Made by a program: the position numbers and the translations under genes. DNA of 64,000 nt from Comamonas odontotermitis (GTDB taxonomy: Bacteria > Pseudomonadota > Gammaproteobacteria > Burkholderiales > Burkholderiaceae_C), in the NCBI RefSeq assembly GCF_020080045.1, contig NZ_CP083451.1:3955001-4019000 (forward strand), in the 5' to 3' direction. A model generated the notes under the pieces. The model saw nothing but the letters and a program-made list of their open reading frames with translations. It had not been told where the DNA came from and ran no database searches. Shown one piece after another: positions 58,152 to 64,000 of the stretch (its first letter is position 1; each line of letters begins with the position of its first letter).

Positions 58152-59033
58152 TTATGCGCCAGCCGTAGTTAGCGTTTGCATCAGTCGCCAAGACTGCCCA
58201 GGGGCCAGGGTGACGGGGACGTCGATGCTGGCTGCCTCCACGCACAGCATCTGGCGCCAGCCATCATCGGGCATGTCGGCCAGCTCCTGGCTCAGCGCCG
58301 CACCCGGGTTCCACACCACCACCTCACTGGCATTTGCACTGTTTTGGATGGTCAGCGCCCGTCCGTCATGCGCAAATTGCTGCGAAATTTGTAGCAATTT
58401 ACCGCCAGCGCCGGGCGTCGAGAACACGCGATCAAAACCCGCTCCCGGCGCGGCGCCAAAATCGATCTGATCGGCCGCTTCGGCAAAGCGGGTATCGGCC
58501 AGCGCATCCCAGCACGCAGCGCCCTGCAGGCCTGCAAGCTGCGTCTGCGTGATCTCATCCACCTGCAGATAGCTGTGCAGCGCGCAGGTCATGGCCCAAG
58601 GCGTGCTGCCGATGTTGCGCACTTCCAGCGTGATGGCCAGCGAGTTGGCGCCAACTTCAGCACGCAGTACGGCATCAAAGGCCTCGGGCCAGAACTGCCG
58701 GGTAGCCAGGCCATCCTGCAGGCGCAGTGCAATATGCTGCGCGCCACATTCCACCACCTGCCAGCCCAGGTTGCGCACAAAGCCATGCTTGGGCAGTGAT
58801 CCGCGCGTGTTGAACTGGGGAAAGCACACCGGCACGCCTCCACGGATGGCCGTCTTGCCATCGCGCGCGCTGGCGGGGCTCAGGTACAGGTGTTCGCGGC
58901 CATCTGCCGTCTTCCACGACAGCACTTGCGCGCCCTGCTCTGCCACGAGGAGGCTGCTGCCGTCCGCCCATTGCTTGTACCAGGCGGGAAAACCTTCCCA
59001 GACGAGTGCCGCCCAGCCGTGTGTGTTGTTCAT
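58152..59033 (-). CDS. yeaD: D-hexose-6-phosphate mutarotase (aldose 1-epimerase family)
   Basis: A 293-residue beta-sandwich enzyme of the YeaD group, which speeds anomer exchange of glucose-6-phosphate. AAIRGGVPVCFPQF-type residues (here TAIRGGVPVCFPQFNTRG) mark the substrate loop, and CALHSYLQVDEI contains the conserved His. The C-terminal VVWNPGAALSQELADMPDD block is typical. It starts at 59033 and lies between convergent and divergent neighbours, without operon partners. Confidence 0.9.
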   Translation of the reverse strand: MNNTHGWAALVWEGFPAWYKQWADGSSLLVAEQGAQVLSWKTADGREHLYLSPASARDGKTAIRGGVPVCFPQFNTRGSLPKHGFVRNLGWQVVECGAQHIALRLQDGLATRQFWPEAFDAVLRAEVGANSLAITLEVRNIGSTPWAMTCALHSYLQVDEITQTQLAGLQGAACWDALADTRFAEAADQIDFGAAPGAGFDRVFSTPGAGGKLLQISQQFAHDGRALTIQNSANASEVVVWNPGAALSQELADMPDDGWRQMLCVEAASIDVPVTLAPGQSWRLMQTLTTAGA

Positions 59034-59287
59034 GGAGTTCCTTGTTGGATATCAGGTGCAGATTGTGCAAGCTGCCAAGTGCCGTAACAGCGGCAGTAGC
59101 AGTGACAGTGTCTGGAAAAATCACAAGGAGCATAATCGCTCCCGTCCGCTCCGGTACATCCGCCGGGAGGATTCGCCTCTGTTGCAGGCACCTATTTGAA
59201 AGACCCTCCACCTGTCGCGCGCTGCTGCAGCATGCGCCGGGAGGCCTGGGCCAGACGCTGCGCACGCCCGCGCAGCAAGGAAGAAAC

Positions 59288-60511
59288 ATGACCTGGCAAG
59301 ACTTCAAGCACCAATACCTGGTGCGCTTCTGGTCGCCCGTGCCCGCAGTGATTGCGGCAGGCGTCCTCTCTGCATATTACTTTGGCCTGACCGGCACTTT
59401 CTGGGCCGTCACCGGCGAGTTCACCCGGTGGGGCGGCCATGTGCTCCAGTTCTTCGGGGTCGATCTCTCGAACTGGGGCTACTTCAAGGTCATCGGCCTG
59501 CAGGGGACGCCGCTCACCCGCATCGATGGTGTGATGATCATCGGCATGTTCGTAGGCTGCTTCTCGGCTGCGCTCTGGGCCAACAACGTCAAGCTGCGCA
59601 TGCCCAACCACCGTATCCGCGTGGTGCAGGCCATCGTCGGCGGCATCATTGCTGGTTTCGGCGCACGCCTGGCCATGGGCTGCAACCTGGCGGCGTTCTT
59701 CACCGGCATTCCGCAGTTCTCGCTGCACGCATGGTTCTTTGCCATTGCCACGGCCATTGGCTCACTGTTCGGCGCCAAGGTGAGCATGCTGCCCATCTTC
59801 CGCATTCCGGTCAAACTGCAGAAAGTGAACGCCGCCCAGCCGCTGTCGGCGCGCGAAGCCCAGGCCAAGAAGCGCTTTCGCCTGGGCATGTTTCTGTTCG
59901 TCGCTTTCATCTGCTGGGCGATTGCCAAGGTGTTCGATGCACCCAAGCTCGGCTTTGCCGCTTTGTTCGGGCTGATGTTCGGCCTGATCATCGAGCGCGC
60001 CCAGGTGTGCTTCACCTCGGCTTTCCGTGACCTGTGGCTGACCGGACGTACCCAGATGGCCAAGGCCATCATCTTCGGCATGGCCGCTGGCACCATCGGC
60101 GTCTACAGCTACGTGCAACTGGGGCTCGATCCCAAGATCTTCTGGGCAGGTCCCAATGCCGTGATTGGCGGCCTGCTGTTTGGCTTTGGCATCGTGCTCG
60201 CAGGCGGGTGCGAGACCGGCTGGATGTACCGCGCCGTCGAAGGCCAGGTGCATTACTGGTGGGTGGGTCTGGGCAACATCATCGGCTCCACCCTGCTGGC
60301 GCTGGTATGGGACGATCTGGCCCCCGCCATCGCCATCAACTACGACAAGATCAACCTGCTCAAGGCCCTGGGCCCGCAGGCGGGCCTGCTCACCACCTAT
60401 GTGATGCTGGCCATCTCGCTGCTGCTCGTGCTGTGGTGGGAGCGCCATTTCTTCAACCGCAAGCAGCGCCAGCAATCCATTCAGGCCAGCGTGCGCCCTG
60501 CCGTTCAGTAA
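59288..60511 (+). CDS. yedE: YeeE/YedE family sulfur-compound transporter
   Basis: A 407-residue inner-membrane protein with about ten helices, related to YeeE/TsuA thiosulfate transporters. Conserved Cys residues lie in MGCNLAAFFTG, QVCFTSAFRD and AGGCETGWMYR, the segments thought to pass thiosulfate in TsuA. AAGGAAG stands before the ATG at 59288; an in-frame longer start is unlikely. It begins a three-gene unit with yedF (12 bases on) and a YchN-like DsrE protein. YedE-YedF pairs have been linked elsewhere to selenium metabolism, so the substrate may be a sulfur or selenium compound. Confidence 0.9.
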   Translation: MTWQDFKHQYLVRFWSPVPAVIAAGVLSAYYFGLTGTFWAVTGEFTRWGGHVLQFFGVDLSNWGYFKVIGLQGTPLTRIDGVMIIGMFVGCFSAALWANNVKLRMPNHRIRVVQAIVGGIIAGFGARLAMGCNLAAFFTGIPQFSLHAWFFAIATAIGSLFGAKVSMLPIFRIPVKLQKVNAAQPLSAREAQAKKRFRLGMFLFVAFICWAIAKVFDAPKLGFAALFGLMFGLIIERAQVCFTSAFRDLWLTGRTQMAKAIIFGMAAGTIGVYSYVQLGLDPKIFWAGPNAVIGGLLFGFGIVLAGGCETGWMYRAVEGQVHYWWVGLGNIIGSTLLALVWDDLAPAIAINYDKINLLKALGPQAGLLTTYVMLAISLLLVLWWERHFFNRKQRQQSIQASVRPAVQ

Positions 60512-60523
60512 GGAGTTCTTCCC

Positions 60524-60757
60524 ATGTCCAATTACACGCCCGACTACCGCCTCGACATGATGGGCGAGCCCTGCCCGTACCCAGCCGTTGCCACGCTGGA
60601 AGCCATGCCCAGCCTCCAACCCGGCGAAATCCTGGAAGTGATCTCCGACTGCCCACAGTCGATCAACAACATTCCGCTGGACGCCAAGAACCACGGCTAC
60701 GAAGTGCTGGAAATCCAGCAGGATGGCCCGACCATCCGTTACCTGATCAGGAAGTGA
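60524..60757 (+). CDS. yedF: TusA/SirA-family sulfurtransferase YedF
   Basis: A 77-residue protein with the TusA-type CPYP motif (C17 in GEPCPYPAVATLEAM), the sulfur-accepting cysteine. SDCPQSINNIPLDAKNHGY and QQDGPTIRYLIRK match E. coli YedF as I recall it, almost unchanged. It lies 12 bases after yedE. It probably hands sulfur (or selenium) from the transported compound to a cytoplasmic acceptor. Confidence 0.93.
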   Translation: MSNYTPDYRLDMMGEPCPYPAVATLEAMPSLQPGEILEVISDCPQSINNIPLDAKNHGYEVLEIQQDGPTIRYLIRK

Positions 60758-60808
60758 CCTCCCTGAGGCACCAGGCACTTTCGCCACCCCCTCTGCAAAG
60801 GATTCCCC

Positions 60809-61165
60809 ATGACCCAGAAAATCGTCATCATCGTGCATGCCGCACCCTATGGCAGCGAGCGCTGCCTGTCGGCCCTGCGCGTGGCCACCGCACTGGCCGG
60901 GCACGATGCCAGGCCGGAAGTGAAGGTGTTCCTGATGTCCGATGCCACTGTCGTCGGCCTGCCGAACCAGCATGACGGCACGGGCCCCGGCCTGCAGGCC
61001 ATGGTGGAAACCTTGGTGGCCGAGGGCGTCACCATCAGGCTCTGCCGCACCTGTGCGCTGGCACGGGGCCTGGCCGAGTTGACCTTGATCAACGGTGTGA
61101 GCATTGGCACGCTGCCCGAGCTGGCCGACTGGACATTGACCGCCGACAAGGTCCTCACCTTCTGA
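60809..61165 (+). CDS. ychN: DsrE family protein (YchN-like)
   Basis: A 118-residue DsrE/DsrF-type protein that forms oligomers with sulfur-relay cysteines. KIVIIVHAAPYGSERCLSAL and LADWTLTADKVLTF fit YchN of E. coli as I recall it, and CRTCALARG near residue 78 carries the cysteine pair. AAAGGA lies upstream of the ATG. It is the last gene of the yedE-yedF unit and is followed by a terminator, so it is a third sulfur-handling component. Confidence 0.9.
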   Translation: MTQKIVIIVHAAPYGSERCLSALRVATALAGHDARPEVKVFLMSDATVVGLPNQHDGTGPGLQAMVETLVAEGVTIRLCRTCALARGLAELTLINGVSIGTLPELADWTLTADKVLTF

Positions 61166-61177
61166 TCCAAGCCATTG

Positions 61178-61212
61178 AAAAAGGGACAGCCTGGTTCAGG
61201 CTGTCCCTTTTT
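61178..61212. terminator. Bidirectional terminator between ychN and asparaginase genes
   Basis: AAAAAGGGACAGCCTG and CAGGCTGTCCCTTTTT form a 16-pair stem around a three-base loop. T-runs lie on both sides, serving both converging transcripts. Confidence 0.9.
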
Positions 61213-61257
61213 CATGGCGCTTACGCAATCAGGCCCGGCAGCACCGGGCGCCATGCA

Positions 61258-62800
<1,543 letters not shown>

Positions 62801-64000
62801 ATGTTTTCATGGTTTGAACGGCGTGTGCCGTCCTACCCAACGGCCGAGCCACAAGTTCCGCCCAAGGGTTTTTTCGCTTTCATGTGGGCCTGCACGCAAG
62901 GCATGCGCGGCTGGATCGGCCTGCTCACGGCCACGTCAGCGTTGCTGGCGGTGTATGAGGCCGTGCTGTTTGCCATCATGGGCCATGTGGTTGACTGGCT
63001 GGCCACGTTCTCACCCACGACGTTCTGGGCCGACCAGGGCCGCACGGTCATCGGGATCGTCGCCATTTTGCTCAGCAGTGTGCTGCTGCTGGCCCTGCAC
63101 ACGCAGGTGATGCACCAGGTGCTGGCGATCAACTTCCCGATGCGGCTGCGCTGGGTGTTCCACCGGCTGATGCTGGGGCAGAGCATGTCCTTCTACGCCG
63201 ACGAGTTTGCCGGGCGCATCACGACCAAGATCATGCAGACGGCGCTGTCCGTGCGCGAGGTGATCTTCATGATCGTCGACGTGCTGGTGGGCGTGAGCGT
63301 CTACATGATCGGTATCCTGATTCTGGCCGCAAGCTTTGAATGGCGGCTGATGATTCCATTTGCCTTGTGGCTGGCCGCCTATATCGGCGCCTGCGTATTC
63401 TTTGTTCCGCGCCTGGGCAAGATCGGCAAGGCCCAGGCGGATGCGCGCGCGCTGATGACTGGCCGCGTGACCGACGCCTATACCAACATCGCCACCGTCA
63501 AGCTGTTTGCGCACACCCGCCGCGAGGCCGAATATGCCCGCAGCGCGATGGACGCCTTCAAGCAGACCGGCCACGCGCAGATGCGCCTGGTGAGCCTGTT
63601 CGAGATCACCAACCACCTGATGATCACCTTGCTGCTGCTGGGCTCGACTGGCACGGCGCTGTACCTGTGGACCAACGGCCAGGCCACGGCCGGCGTCGTG
63701 GCGGCGGTGATTGCCATGGCGCTGCGCCTGATGGGCTATTCGCACTGGGTGATGTGGCAGATGACTGGCCTGTTCGAGAACGTGGGCACCATCCAAGACG
63801 GCATCAATACCCTGACCAAGCCGCGCACGATCGTGGATGCAAAGGAGGCCAAGCCGCTGGTGGTGAACCGTGGCGAGATCACCTTCGACAACGTGAGTTT
63901 TGCATACAAGGACGCGGGCCGCCCGGTCATCGACCATCTCCACCTCACCATCCGCCCGGGCGAGCGCATTGGCCTCATCGGGCGCTCGGGCGCTGGCAAA
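62801..64000 (+). CDS. ABC exporter, fused membrane and ATP-binding protein, partial
   Basis: The first 400 residues of a type IV ABC exporter. An ABC transmembrane domain with six helices covers about 30-330 (an FYADEFAGRITTKIMQT block follows helix 2). The nucleotide-binding domain starts near 358 (ITFDNVSFAYKDAG), and the window ends inside Walker A (IGRSGAGK). The ATG at 62801 follows AGGAG. Signature and Walker B motifs lie beyond the window, so activity cannot be checked. The substrate is unknown; the layout fits multidrug or lipid exporters. Confidence 0.9.
   Translation, partial: MFSWFERRVPSYPTAEPQVPPKGFFAFMWACTQGMRGWIGLLTATSALLAVYEAVLFAIMGHVVDWLATFSPTTFWADQGRTVIGIVAILLSSVLLLALHTQVMHQVLAINFPMRLRWVFHRLMLGQSMSFYADEFAGRITTKIMQTALSVREVIFMIVDVLVGVSVYMIGILILAASFEWRLMIPFALWLAAYIGACVFFVPRLGKIGKAQADARALMTGRVTDAYTNIATVKLFAHTRREAEYARSAMDAFKQTGHAQMRLVSLFEITNHLMITLLLLGSTGTALYLWTNGQATAGVVAAVIAMALRLMGYSHWVMWQMTGLFENVGTIQDGINTLTKPRTIVDAKEAKPLVVNRGEITFDNVSFAYKDAGRPVIDHLHLTIRPGERIGLIGRSGAGK

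Overview
The window is high-GC chromosomal DNA from a betaproteobacterium, most probably a Burkholderiales member of the Comamonadaceae (Comamonas, Acidovorax or Delftia type). The basis is gene content and neighbourhood: glmS next to an Lrp-type regulator and glmU, a divergent LysR/DUF2917 pair, an orphan Bug-type solute receptor, tyrS divergent from an M23 peptidase followed by anmK, rplM-rpsI-erpA, and ahcY with an SAH riboswitch leading into tlyA and metF. A short intergenic repeat family scattered through the window also fits this group. The genus call is an inference, not a database match. No rRNA, tRNA, CRISPR array or prophage was recognised.

Layout. 1-5.3 kb: amino-sugar and cell-wall precursor genes (glmS, partial; glmU) around an Lrp-type regulator and a membrane GGDEF protein with a GGDSF active-site variant. 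5.4-12.2 kb: DUF2917/LysR pair, a secreted protein built of two tandem modules, a Bug receptor behind a perfect palindrome, an AhpD-like protein and a secreted alpha/beta hydrolase. 12.3-22.5 kb: housekeeping genes (tyrS, M23 peptidase, anmK, an MdtD-like exporter, erpA, rpsI, rplM, rlmJ, an RlpA-like lipoprotein, metF). 22.5-25.5 kb: tlyA and ahcY under an SAH riboswitch; with metF these make a methyl-cycle unit. 25.5-26.5 kb: MerR regulator and DUF2938 membrane protein flanking a typical 19-bp-spacer MerR promoter. 26.5-34.9 kb: a complete Kdp potassium system in the unusual order F-(small peptide)-A-C-B-D-E.

35.1-55.1 kb is dominated by surface-glycan genes interleaved with ordinary genes (prfC, a HAD phosphatase, a TonB-domain lipoprotein, an aldehyde dehydrogenase). 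It holds four acyltransferase-3 proteins (three close paralogues and one fused to an SGNH domain), a Gtr-like trio (an AT-rich polytopic protein, a GtrB-like GT2 and GtrA), and a second set (LPG-synthase-TM protein, GT2, GT39, UDP-glucuronate 4-epimerase, UDP-glucose dehydrogenase) that reads as a lipid-linked galacturonic acid pathway for LPS decoration.

55.1-64 kb: an intact IS3-family element with 3-bp target duplications, inserted between ugd and a terminator. It is followed by a LysP-like permease, a hexose-6-phosphate mutarotase, a yedE-yedF-ychN sulfur/selenium-type module, a lipoprotein asparaginase and the start of an ABC exporter that runs off the window.
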